A stretch of 64,000 bases of DNA from Methylobacterium sp. Leaf117 (GTDB taxonomy: Bacteria; Pseudomonadota; Alphaproteobacteria; Rhizobiales; Beijerinckiaceae): contig NZ_LMNL01000036.1 of NCBI RefSeq assembly GCF_001422985.1, positions 69,501 through 133,500 on the forward strand, given 5' to 3'. The translations under genes were made by a program, and so were the position numbers. This document shows positions 24,876 to 33,141 of the stretch, piece by piece; the first letter of the stretch is position 1, and every line of letters begins with the position of its first letter. A model generated the notes under the pieces. It saw only the letters and a program-made list of their open reading frames with translations, was not told where the DNA came from and did not search any database.

Positions 24876-25478
24876 TCAGCGCGGCGCGCGCTTGGCCAGG
24901 ATGCGCTGAAGCGTACGACGATGCATGTTGAGCCGGCGTGCCGTTTCGGAAACGTTCCGTCCGCAGAGTTCGTAGACTCGCTGGATGTGCTCCCACCGCA
25001 CCCGGTCGGCCGACATCGGGTTCTCGGGCGGATCGGCCCGTTCCCCCGGCTGTGCCATCAGCGTTCCATGGATTTCGTCGGCATCGGCGGGCTTCGCGAG
25101 GTAGTCGAACGCACCGAGCTTCACCGCGGTCACCGCGGTTGCGATATTGCCGTAGCCGGTGAGAATGACGCCGCGCGCTTCCGGGCGACGCTCCTTCAGG
25201 CGCGCGATCACGTCGAGCCCGTTGCCGTCGCCCAGGCGCATGTCGATCACCGCGAAGGCTGGCGGGCGAACGTCGACGAAAGACACGCCTTCGGCGACGC
25301 TCTCGGCTACCTGGACTTCGTAGCCGCGCATCTCCATGGCGCGGGCGAGGCGCGTGGAAAAGGGCTTGTCGTCATCGACGATCAACAGCGTGCGGTCCGT
25401 AAAGGCCGCCAAGGGATCGTTGTCGGCAAGCTGCGCGATATCGGCACTCGGCGCCGCTGTTCCGGTATGCGTCAGCAT
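24876..25478 (-). CDS. regA: RegA/ActR/PrrA-type response regulator
   Basis: A 200-residue regulator: an N-terminal receiver domain with phospho-acceptor Asp79 (FAVIDMRLGDGNG) and a C-terminal Fis-type helix-turn-helix (NVSETARRLNMHRRTLQRIL). Length and HTH match the strongly conserved RegA family, which controls respiration, carbon and nitrogen fixation under changing redox state. A GGAGGAG ribosome-binding site is seen. It follows regB by 54 bases in the same direction. Confidence 0.95.
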   Translation of the reverse strand: MLTHTGTAAPSADIAQLADNDPLAAFTDRTLLIVDDDKPFSTRLARAMEMRGYEVQVAESVAEGVSFVDVRPPAFAVIDMRLGDGNGLDVIARLKERRPEARGVILTGYGNIATAVTAVKLGAFDYLAKPADADEIHGTLMAQPGERADPPENPMSADRVRWEHIQRVYELCGRNVSETARRLNMHRRTLQRILAKRAPR

Positions 25479-25532
25479 CCGACGCTCCTCCGTCTGTCCT
25501 GAACCAATTGCGATCGGGTTGTCATCTGACGT

Positions 25533-26918
25533 TTATATAGGTGTCGCACCGGTTTCGGTTAGGGGTTGCCCACGATTCAATTGCGCATGATGCAGCGCGA
25601 TGGCGTCCCGCTCGAAGATGTGGCGGGCCCAGCTGATGCGGACGACTGCGCCGGTCGCCTCGTGTTGCGAGACGTTCGACAACGTCAACTGCGCGCCCGA
25701 GCGTTCGATCAGTGTCTTGGCGATGAAAAGTCCGAGGCCGAGCCCCGCACCCGTACTGTCCGGGCTGCGCGACCGATCCGGGCTGCGGGTGGTCACGTAA
25801 GGCTCGCCCGCCCGCAGCAGAACCTCGCTGGAGAAGCCCGGTCCGTCATCGCGGATCTCGAGCCAGACCCGTTCGAGGGTCCAGCGCGCCTCGATGATCA
25901 CCCGCGATGTGGCGAAGTCGACCGCGTTGTCGACGATGTTGGCGAGTCCGAACATCACGCCGGGGTTGCGTCGGCAGGCCGGCTCCGGGCCTTCGCCCTG
26001 ATTCGAGACGTCGAGAATGATCCCCATGGCGCGCTGAGGCTCCACGAGCTCTTCGACGAGGTGGCTCAGGCTCACCGTCTGCAGAATACCGGTCTCGTCG
26101 CTGTCGAGGGACGTCAGCTTGGAGAGGATGCCGCGGCAGCGATCGACCTGATCGCGCAGCAACGCCAGATCCTCGCGGACCGCCGGGCTGGCGGTCGTGG
26201 CCAATTGGCGCGTCAGCTCCTTGGTCACCACCATGATGGTCCCCAGGGGCGTTCCCAGTTCGTGGGCCGCCGCCGCCGCCAGGCCGTCGAGCTGCGACAG
26301 GTGCTGCTCGCGCGCCAGGACCAACTCGGTGGCGGCGAGTGCCTGGGCGAGCTGGCGCGTCTCCTCCGCCACCTTCCAGGCATAGACTCCCGTGAAGGCG
26401 GTTCCGAGCAGGATCGCGGTCCAGATGCCCGAGATGTAGAGGAACGGCAGTTCGAGCCGGCCGTCGGCGAACCAGGGCAGGGGGCGGTGGACCAGCGCCA
26501 GCAGGGTGGCGAGGCCGATGGCCAGCAGGCCGAGCGCCAGCGTCCGCTCCGGTGGCAGCGCCGTCGCTGAGATCAGGACGGGAGCGAGGAACAGGAGCGA
26601 GAAGGGGTTCTGCAGCCCGCCGGTGAGGAACAGCAGGGCGGCGAGTTGCACGATGTCGAAGGCCAGGAGCAGGGCCGCCGAATCGTCGCTGAGGCGATAG
26701 CTCGCCGGAAACCGGATGCGGAGCGCGAGATTGAGCCAGGACGAGGTGGCGATGACCAGGAAGCACCAGCCGAACGGAAGCGGCAGGCCGAGGCCGAACT
26801 GCGCTCCGACCACCGCCGCACTCTGCCCGGTAATGGCGAGCCATCGCAGCCGGACGAAAGTATCGAGACGCAGATGCCTGGCGTCACGGACGAAGCCGTT
26901 GGTGCTCATGTCGATCAT
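25533..26918 (-). CDS. regB: RegB/ActS/PrrB-type redox sensor histidine kinase
   Basis: A 461-residue membrane kinase with about six N-terminal membrane segments (residues 28-185). The quinone-binding heptapeptide GGLQNPF is at residues 100-106. Phospho-accepting His219 lies in AHELGTPLG, and the redox-active Cys261 in DQVDRCRGIL. A GHKL ATPase domain ends near residue 435. These features are diagnostic for RegB. The second Met at codon 4 is an alternative start. No SenC-type gene lies between regB and regA. Confidence 0.95.
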   Translation of the reverse strand: MIDMSTNGFVRDARHLRLDTFVRLRWLAITGQSAAVVGAQFGLGLPLPFGWCFLVIATSSWLNLALRIRFPASYRLSDDSAALLLAFDIVQLAALLFLTGGLQNPFSLLFLAPVLISATALPPERTLALGLLAIGLATLLALVHRPLPWFADGRLELPFLYISGIWTAILLGTAFTGVYAWKVAEETRQLAQALAATELVLAREQHLSQLDGLAAAAAHELGTPLGTIMVVTKELTRQLATTASPAVREDLALLRDQVDRCRGILSKLTSLDSDETGILQTVSLSHLVEELVEPQRAMGIILDVSNQGEGPEPACRRNPGVMFGLANIVDNAVDFATSRVIIEARWTLERVWLEIRDDGPGFSSEVLLRAGEPYVTTRSPDRSRSPDSTGAGLGLGLFIAKTLIERSGAQLTLSNVSQHEATGAVVRISWARHIFERDAIALHHAQLNRGQPLTETGATPI

Positions 26919-27112
26919 GTCAGAAGAACGATAGGGCCGGGTTGTCTCGCGTCTATCCCTCTGGGGTCAGCAGATCGCTCTTGTCGACCGGGCATTTGCG
27001 CTAGTTCGGACCGGGTGGATCGGCGCCGAGCGAATCGCGGACGAGCCGGGCGGCGCACTTCGGCCCATGGAAGGCTCGTAAGGCGCGCGGTCCGAAGGCG
27101 GGGGAGCAGATC

Positions 27113-28414
27113 ATGAACCTGTCCTATTTCTGGTACGAAGCGGCCCGACTCATGATGGCGCCGGCGCGTCTGGCCGCCGACATGGCGCGGCACAGCCTGC
27201 AGAATCCGGCCAACCCGCTGGCCTATTCGCCCTATGCGCGCTCTATGGCGGCCGCTTGCGAGATGTTCGAACGCGTCACACGGCGCTACGGCAAACCGAG
27301 CTTCGGTTTCACCGGCACCATCATCGACGGCGTGTCGGTGCCGGTGAGCGAGCGCGTGGCGTGGGAGCGCCCGTTCTGCCGCGTCGTCACCTTCGATCGC
27401 GGCTTCGTCCGCGGACCCGCCGAGCCGCAGCCCAAGCTGCTGATCGTGGCGCCAATGTCGGGCCACTATGCCACGCTCCTGCGCGGCACCGTCGAGGCGA
27501 TGCTGCCGCATCATCAGGTCTTCATCACCGATTGGACCGATGCCCGGATGGTGCCGCTCGCCGCCGGGCGCTTCGATCTCGACACCTACATCGACTATCT
27601 CATCGACCTGTTCCGCGACCTCGGGCCGAACCTGCACGTGATGGCCGTATGCCAGCCGGCCGTGCCGGTGCTCGCCGCCATCGCGGTGATGGAGGCGCAG
27701 GGCCACGCTCCGGTGCCGGATTCGATGACCCTGATGGGCGGCCCCATCGACACCCGGCGCTCGCCCACCGCCGTGAACTGCCTGGCCCAGGAGCGCGGCA
27801 CCGCGTGGTTCGAGCGGAACTGCATCACCACGGTTCCAGCCGCCTATCCGGGCGTGTGGCGCAGCGTCTATCCGGGATTCTTCCAGCTCTCGGGCTTCAT
27901 GGCGATGAACTTCGACCGCCACGTCAACGCCCATGCGGAGATGTTCGACCATCTCGTCACCGGGGATGGCGATTCGGCCGAAAGGCATCGCGAGTTCTAC
28001 GACGAATACCTCGCTGTGATGGACCTCACGGCCGAGTTCTACCTCCAGACCGTCAAGACCGTGTTCGTCGACCATGCCCTGCCGAAGGGGACGATGATCC
28101 ATCGCGGCACGCGGGTCGATCTCGGCGCCGTGCGCAGCTGCGCCATCCTCTGCATCGAGGGCGAGAACGACGATATCTCGGGCGTCGGCCAGACACAGGC
28201 CGCCCTCGACCTGACGCCGAACCTGCCGCCGGAACGCAAGGCCTATCACCTGCAGACGGGCGTCGGGCATTACGGCGTCTTCAACGGCTCGCGCTACCGC
28301 ACCATCATCGCCCCGCGGATCGCAGCCTTCATCCGGGATATGGGGCGATCCGCGGGCGCCGCGGACGGGAACGGCGCGGCAATCGACGGAGCGGGCCCCG
28401 AAGCTCAGAGCTGA
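27113..28414 (+). CDS. phaZ: intracellular polyhydroxyalkanoate depolymerase
   Basis: Mobilises stored poly(3-hydroxybutyrate) granules. The 433-residue protein has the cysteine nucleophile in VCQPAVP (Cys180), which replaces Ser in this family as in the Ralstonia PhaZa1 type. A PMSGHYATLLRGTV region lies near residue 114 and the catalytic His in GVGHYGVF near the C-terminus. There is no signal peptide, as expected for an intracellular enzyme. It is divergent from regB. A GGGGAG site stands before the ATG. Confidence 0.94.
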   Translation: MNLSYFWYEAARLMMAPARLAADMARHSLQNPANPLAYSPYARSMAAACEMFERVTRRYGKPSFGFTGTIIDGVSVPVSERVAWERPFCRVVTFDRGFVRGPAEPQPKLLIVAPMSGHYATLLRGTVEAMLPHHQVFITDWTDARMVPLAAGRFDLDTYIDYLIDLFRDLGPNLHVMAVCQPAVPVLAAIAVMEAQGHAPVPDSMTLMGGPIDTRRSPTAVNCLAQERGTAWFERNCITTVPAAYPGVWRSVYPGFFQLSGFMAMNFDRHVNAHAEMFDHLVTGDGDSAERHREFYDEYLAVMDLTAEFYLQTVKTVFVDHALPKGTMIHRGTRVDLGAVRSCAILCIEGENDDISGVGQTQAALDLTPNLPPERKAYHLQTGVGHYGVFNGSRYRTIIAPRIAAFIRDMGRSAGAADGNGAAIDGAGPEAQS

Positions 28415-28470
28415 GGATTGCGGTGCGCGGATCGATGGCGGAGGCCCGCGACAGCGGTTAAGCTGGCGTC

Positions 28471-29205
28471 ATGCGATTGGCGTTGCTGCGCGGGGCGGAC
28501 CCGGATCACCTCGACATCGTACACGAGGGCGAGAGCCTGCGTGTCCTGCTGCGGCGTCGGCCGACGGCCCGCCGCCTGACCCTGCGCGTCTCCAGCGCCA
28601 CCGGCGAGGTGGTGATGACCCTGCCGACCCGGACGTCGGTCGGCGTCGCCCGGACCTTCGCGGTCAGCCACGGCGGCTGGATCGCCGCACGCCTCGCCCG
28701 GATGCCCGAGAAGGTGGCCTTCACGCCCGACGCGGTGCTTCCAGTCCGCGGCGTCCCGCATCGGATCGTCCATCGCGACCAACGCAGCGGCATTACCCGC
28801 CTGGAGCATGCCGGCGGTGAGCCTGTGCTGTCCGTGGCCTGCGACGCGCCGCATATCGGGCGACGGGTCGGGGATTTCCTGCAACGGGAAGCCCGGCGCG
28901 ACCTCACCGAGGCCGTCGCACGGTATACCGAGGCCCTCGGGCAGGGGCCGACGCGCATCACCCTGCGGGATACCAGGAGCCGCTGGGGCTCCTGCACGGC
29001 CCGGGGCGAACTCAACTTCTCCTGGCGGCTCATCCTGGCGCCGCCGCTGGTGCTCGATTACCTCGTGGCGCACGAGATGGGTCACCTGCGCGAGATGAAT
29101 CACTCGGCACGGTTCTGGACCCTCGTCGGATCACTCTGCCCGCACGTGGACGAAGCCGAGCGCTGGCTGAAGCGCAACGGAGCCACCCTCCACCGTTACG
29201 GCTGA
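28471..29205 (+). CDS. YgjP-like M48-type zinc metallopeptidase (DUF45)
   Basis: A 244-residue protein with the zinc motif HEMGHLREMNH: His201, Glu202, His205 and His211, followed by FW. The DTRSRWGSC segment upstream is a hallmark of the YgjP/SprT-like family. It has no signal peptide or membrane segment and is probably cytoplasmic. Family members are sometimes linked to DNA repair, but the substrate is not known. It follows phaZ after 56 bases. Confidence 0.9.
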   Translation: MRLALLRGADPDHLDIVHEGESLRVLLRRRPTARRLTLRVSSATGEVVMTLPTRTSVGVARTFAVSHGGWIAARLARMPEKVAFTPDAVLPVRGVPHRIVHRDQRSGITRLEHAGGEPVLSVACDAPHIGRRVGDFLQREARRDLTEAVARYTEALGQGPTRITLRDTRSRWGSCTARGELNFSWRLILAPPLVLDYLVAHEMGHLREMNHSARFWTLVGSLCPHVDEAERWLKRNGATLHRYG

Positions 29206-29219
29206 GGCAGCCGCAAGCC

Positions 29220-29597
29220 TCAGCCTCTTGCGCGCAGGACGCGGCCGCGAACGACCTGCTCGGCCGGCCAGGTGGGGCGGGGATCGACGTCGCCGGGGTT
29301 GAGGGTGCGCGGCGCGACGTTATCGCAAACCTCGCGCTGGCGCAGGATCACCGGCTGGCCGAATTCGTCCCGTCTGCGGATGATGCCGCCGTCCCGGCAG
29401 AAGCCCGCCAGCTCGGCGGCGTTTCCGGCCCGGCGTCCGCCCGGCGTCCGGGCGATCGGCCGGTGCTCGATCACCAGCGGACCGTCCCGGTTCAGCGAGC
29501 GTTCGATGTAGGTCGTCTCGCCCACGGGCAACGGCTCGGCGACGGCCGGTCCGGCGAAGACAAGAGTGGCGAACAGGAGTGGGGCGCGCAGTCGCAT
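29220..29597 (-). CDS. small secreted hypothetical protein
   Basis: A 125-residue protein with a clear signal peptide (LRAPLLFATLVFAGPAVAEP) and a mature domain of about 105 residues with three Cys (the CRDGG and VCDNVAP regions) and Arg/Pro-rich character. I do not recognise the family. The ATG at 29597 was chosen because the signal peptide begins there. It converges with the DUF45 gene. Confidence 0.75.
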   Translation of the reverse strand: MRLRAPLLFATLVFAGPAVAEPLPVGETTYIERSLNRDGPLVIEHRPIARTPGGRRAGNAAELAGFCRDGGIIRRRDEFGQPVILRQREVCDNVAPRTLNPGDVDPRPTWPAEQVVRGRVLRARG

Positions 29598-29787
29598 GGA
29601 TTCGTCCGTTGGCGAGCAAGCTTGGCGGTCAAGCGTGGCGGTCAGCACTAGAGGCTGTACGCGCGGCGCGATAGTCGGTTCCCGTGGGCCGGCCTTCGCT
29701 TGACAGGCAATGGCCCAGCATGGTCGGAACACCCGTGTTTTCGGTTAACGGCTCGCGGGGCATCGGGCCAGACGAAAGGGTCGACGC

Positions 29788-30333
29788 GTGGGGTTTCGTG
29801 GAATGGTGCAGCGCGCACGCGGCCTGGTCGCCCGGGGTGTCGCGGCAGGCGCGCTTGGCGCGGCGATGCTGATCGTCGTCTTCGCCCCGCAGGGTGCCTC
29901 CGCCCAGGGTATGGTCCGAAACACCTTCGGCGATTGGCAGTTGCGCTGCGAGACGCCGGCCGGCGCGAAGGCCGAGCAATGTGCCCTGGTGCAGTATCTC
30001 GCGGCCGAGGATCGGCCGAACCTGACCCTCGTGGTCATCGTGCTGAAGACGGCCGACAATCGCGGCTACCTTCTGCGCGTCGTCGCCCCGCTCGGGGTCC
30101 TGCTGCCGTCCGGTCTCGGGCTGAAGATCGACAAGACGGATGTGGGCCGGGCCGGCTTCGTGCGGTGCCTGACCACCGGCTGCGTCGCCGAAGTCGTGAT
30201 GGATGACGGCTTGATCAAGCAGTTCAGCGCTGGCGCGCAGGCGACCTTCATCGTCTTCCAGACGCCCGAGGAGGGTGTCGGCATCCCGCTCTCGATGAAG
30301 GGCTTCGGCCAGGGCTTCGACAGTCTGAAGTGA
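29788..30333 (+). CDS. invasion-associated locus B (IalB)-family protein
   Basis: A 181-residue periplasmic protein. A long signal peptide with an Arg-rich N-region ends near residue 39 (GASAQG). The mature part has the IalB core: TFGDWQLRCETP, then a second Cys in EQCALVQ, and the pair RCLTTGC, giving four conserved Cys for two disulfides. The Bartonella namesake helps erythrocyte entry; here a general envelope role is more likely. GTG start. Confidence 0.9.
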   Translation: MGFRGMVQRARGLVARGVAAGALGAAMLIVVFAPQGASAQGMVRNTFGDWQLRCETPAGAKAEQCALVQYLAAEDRPNLTLVVIVLKTADNRGYLLRVVAPLGVLLPSGLGLKIDKTDVGRAGFVRCLTTGCVAEVVMDDGLIKQFSAGAQATFIVFQTPEEGVGIPLSMKGFGQGFDSLK

Positions 30334-30410
30334 TGCGCTTCACAGGGGTCGGGCGTGCGATGCCGGTTGGATTCGGAAAGCGTGCCGGGCAATCAAGTTG
30401 GATCTGGGCA

Positions 30411-31094
30411 ATGGATCTGAGCAAACGCATGGATAAAAGCCGACGCGCGGGCGGGCAGCGTCTCGGGTTCCTCCTGGCGGCCGCTCTGGCGGCGAGCCTC
30501 GTCGGCGCCGACACGGCTCGGGCGGAAGAGGGCAACATCTTCACCAACATGTTCAAGTACGGCGGGACCACCGTGCCGCCGTCTCAGCCGGACGACAGCG
30601 ACCCACCCTACTGCCCCACGGTGGCGGTGCCGGAGGGCGGCGCGGCGACCCAGGCCTATGGCGGCCGCAGCGGCGACAGTGCGAGCCTTCGCCATCAGGT
30701 CACGCTCGGGCGCCTCGCCCGCGAATGTGCGAGGCTCCAGGACGGATCAATCTCGGTCAAGGTCGGGGTCGAGGGGCACGTACTGCTCGGCCCGCTGGGC
30801 AAGCCCGGTCGCTTCGATGCGCCTGTCACCATCGCCATCAAGGCGGGGGACAAGACGGTGACGTCGCGCGTTCACCGGGTGTCGGTGACGGTATCGCCCG
30901 GGGAGGCGCAGGGGCTGTTCTCCTTCGTCGAGGACAACCTCACGGTTCCGGGCGCCCTGGCGCGCGACTACGACATCGAGGTCAGGCTCGGCGCCGCACC
31001 GCAGCGTGCGGCACCCCGCAAGAGAAAGCCTCCCGTCGCCGCCGCGACGTCCGAAGACCGCGTCGCCACGCCCAACAAGGACGCGGCAGAGTGA
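30411..31094 (+). CDS. secreted hypothetical protein, upstream of glycosyltransferases
   Basis: A 227-residue protein with a signal peptide (GFLLAAALAASLVGADTARAEE) and one extracytoplasmic domain rich in beta-strand-like segments (SISVKVGVEGHVLLGPLG, VTIAIKAGDKTVTSRV). It ends in a basic Pro/Ala/Lys tail. A PYCPTVAVPEGGAA motif lies near the mature N-terminus. I recognise no named family. The ATG at 30411 was chosen; a GTG at 30330 would overlap the IalB stop. It is 77 bases after IalB in the same direction. Confidence 0.75.
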   Translation: MDLSKRMDKSRRAGGQRLGFLLAAALAASLVGADTARAEEGNIFTNMFKYGGTTVPPSQPDDSDPPYCPTVAVPEGGAATQAYGGRSGDSASLRHQVTLGRLARECARLQDGSISVKVGVEGHVLLGPLGKPGRFDAPVTIAIKAGDKTVTSRVHRVSVTVSPGEAQGLFSFVEDNLTVPGALARDYDIEVRLGAAPQRAAPRKRKPPVAAATSEDRVATPNKDAAE

Positions 31095-31128
31095 AGAATG
31101 AACGCGTGCGGGGGATGTCCTGACCGAA

Positions 31129-33141
31129 TTGGGTCGCTCCGTCGCCTTCACGCTCGATCCCACGCAGGATCCCGTCTTCGACCGGCGTCTCGGCCTCTCG
31201 GCGCCGGCGCGCGGACGCTGGATCGTGCTGACCTACCGCGGCAACCCGGTGCCCCGGCCGCTGCGCCCGCTTCTGCGCCTCACCCGTGACGACGGCCGCC
31301 GTGAAACCTTCGTGCTGCCGGCACCGGTCCAGGGCGCAGCCGTCTGGCTTGGCTACCTGCCGGCCGATTGCGCGGCGGTGGACCTCGCCATCGATGGGCG
31401 CGGCTTCGAGCTGGAACGGGTCGGCCTGCGCTCCGAGGCGAGCCTGTTCGGCGAGTGCCTGCGCAAGCGGCCCCTGCGCGCCATCGCGGCGGGCTATAAC
31501 CGCCTGAGGCGCCACGAGCGGCGCTATCGCGACATCCTGCGCGGCAGCTGTGCCGTCACGCCGCGCGGAGCCTTCGATGCCTGGGCGAGGGACCGAACGC
31601 GCGCCGATCTCGGCCCCGTTCCGGCAGGCCCCACGCTGCAACTGATCCTTCCGGCCCGGCGCGAGGAAGGGGAACGGGTCGCCGAGACGATACGCAGCCT
31701 CCAGGCCCAGCGGTTTTCCGCCTGGCGCCTTCACGTGGCCTGGGATCACGCGGGCGCCGATCCGATCCCCGCCGATGCCCGCATCGTAGAGGGCCGGTGG
31801 CCGACCGCCGGGTGTTTCGGCGATCTCGTCGGGCGGGCCGAGGTGGCGGCCCTGCTGACTCCCGGTGACAGGCTCGATCCCGACGCTCTCGCGATCCTGG
31901 TCCGCACCCTGTCGGACGCGCCGGCGTCGGAGATGATCTATGCCGACGCCTGCATCGGAGCCGGGACGCCCGAGAGCGCGCGACTGAAGCCGGACTGGAG
32001 TCCCGATCTCGCCCTCACCACCGCCTATATGGGCACACCCACGCTCTATGCCGGCGCGTTGCTGGAAAGCCTGCAGGCTTTGCCCCTGGACGCTCAGGAT
32101 ACGTTCCCCCTCCGCCTGGCTCTGAACGCCACCGGCGCGGTCTCCTGTGCGCGGGTCTCGCATGTGCCGCGAATCCTCTCGCAGGGAGAGGTGCCCGACT
32201 CGGATGCCGGGCAACGCCACGCCGCCGTTCTTCAGAGGTATCTCGACACGCACCGCCTCCCGGCGCGGGTCGAGGCCCATCCACGCGGCTTCGACCTCCT
32301 CTGGGCCCTGCCGGAGCCGCCACCCCTGGCCAGCGTGATCATCCCGTCGCGCGATCGTCTCGATCTCATCCGGGTCGCGGCCGATGGAGTCCTCAATGGG
32401 ACGGCCTACCCGGCGATCGAACTGGTCATTGTCGACAACGGCTCCGTCGATCCCACCGTCCTCGCCTATTACGACGGCCTGAAGCAGGATTCGCGCGTCC
32501 GCATCCTGTCCCATCCCGGCCCCTTCAACTTCTCGGCGATGATCAATGCCGGCGTGGCCGCTGCGCGCGGATCGGTGGTCGTCCTCCTCAACAACGACGT
32601 GGCGGTGCTGCGTGACGATTGGCTGGAGGTTCTGGTGCGGCAGGCCTGCCGGCCCGAGATCGGCGCGGTCGGTGCCAAGCTGCTCTACGCGGACGGAACC
32701 CTGCAACATGCCGGCGTCGTGGTCGGTCTCGGAGGCAGGGCCGGCCACATCCTGCGTCGCCGTCCGGCGGCCAGTCCGGGCGTCCTCGGCCGAAAGCGGG
32801 TGGCTCATGAGGTCTCCGCCGTGACCGCCGCCTGCCTCGCCGTCGAGCGGCACAAGTTCGACGCCGTCGGTGGCCTCGATGCGGAGACCTTCGCCATCGA
32901 CTTCAACGATGTCGATGTGTGCCTGCGCCTCGCCGCCGCCGGCTACCGCACGATCTGGACGCCCCGTGCCGTCATGGCCCACCTCGAATCGACCAGTCGT
33001 GGCCCGGCGATCGGCGCGGCCCGGCTCCGCTTCGAGCAGGAGGCCGAGCGCTTCGTCGCGCGCTGGGGCGGGACCATCCGACACGACCCCTATTACCATC
33101 CGGCCTTGTCGCTCACGACTTTCGGGGAAGACCTTGAATAG
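31129..33141 (+). CDS. bipartite GT2-family glycosyltransferase (first copy)
   Basis: A 670-residue cytoplasmic protein with two related halves. Residues about 165-330 form a degenerate GT2-like region with the YADA and LKPDWSPDLALTTAYMGTP motifs. Residues about 400-640 are an intact GT2 domain (SVIIPSRDRLDL, VIVDNGS, acidic motif NNDV near 488, DFNDVDVCLRL). Such proteins add sugars to surface polysaccharide. Start is uncertain: TTG at 31129, with a GGGGG run suggesting the frame may begin slightly upstream. It overlaps the next paralogue. Confidence 0.85.
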   Translation: MGRSVAFTLDPTQDPVFDRRLGLSAPARGRWIVLTYRGNPVPRPLRPLLRLTRDDGRRETFVLPAPVQGAAVWLGYLPADCAAVDLAIDGRGFELERVGLRSEASLFGECLRKRPLRAIAAGYNRLRRHERRYRDILRGSCAVTPRGAFDAWARDRTRADLGPVPAGPTLQLILPARREEGERVAETIRSLQAQRFSAWRLHVAWDHAGADPIPADARIVEGRWPTAGCFGDLVGRAEVAALLTPGDRLDPDALAILVRTLSDAPASEMIYADACIGAGTPESARLKPDWSPDLALTTAYMGTPTLYAGALLESLQALPLDAQDTFPLRLALNATGAVSCARVSHVPRILSQGEVPDSDAGQRHAAVLQRYLDTHRLPARVEAHPRGFDLLWALPEPPPLASVIIPSRDRLDLIRVAADGVLNGTAYPAIELVIVDNGSVDPTVLAYYDGLKQDSRVRILSHPGPFNFSAMINAGVAAARGSVVVLLNNDVAVLRDDWLEVLVRQACRPEIGAVGAKLLYADGTLQHAGVVVGLGGRAGHILRRRPAASPGVLGRKRVAHEVSAVTAACLAVERHKFDAVGGLDAETFAIDFNDVDVCLRLAAAGYRTIWTPRAVMAHLESTSRGPAIGAARLRFEQEAERFVARWGGTIRHDPYYHPALSLTTFGEDLE

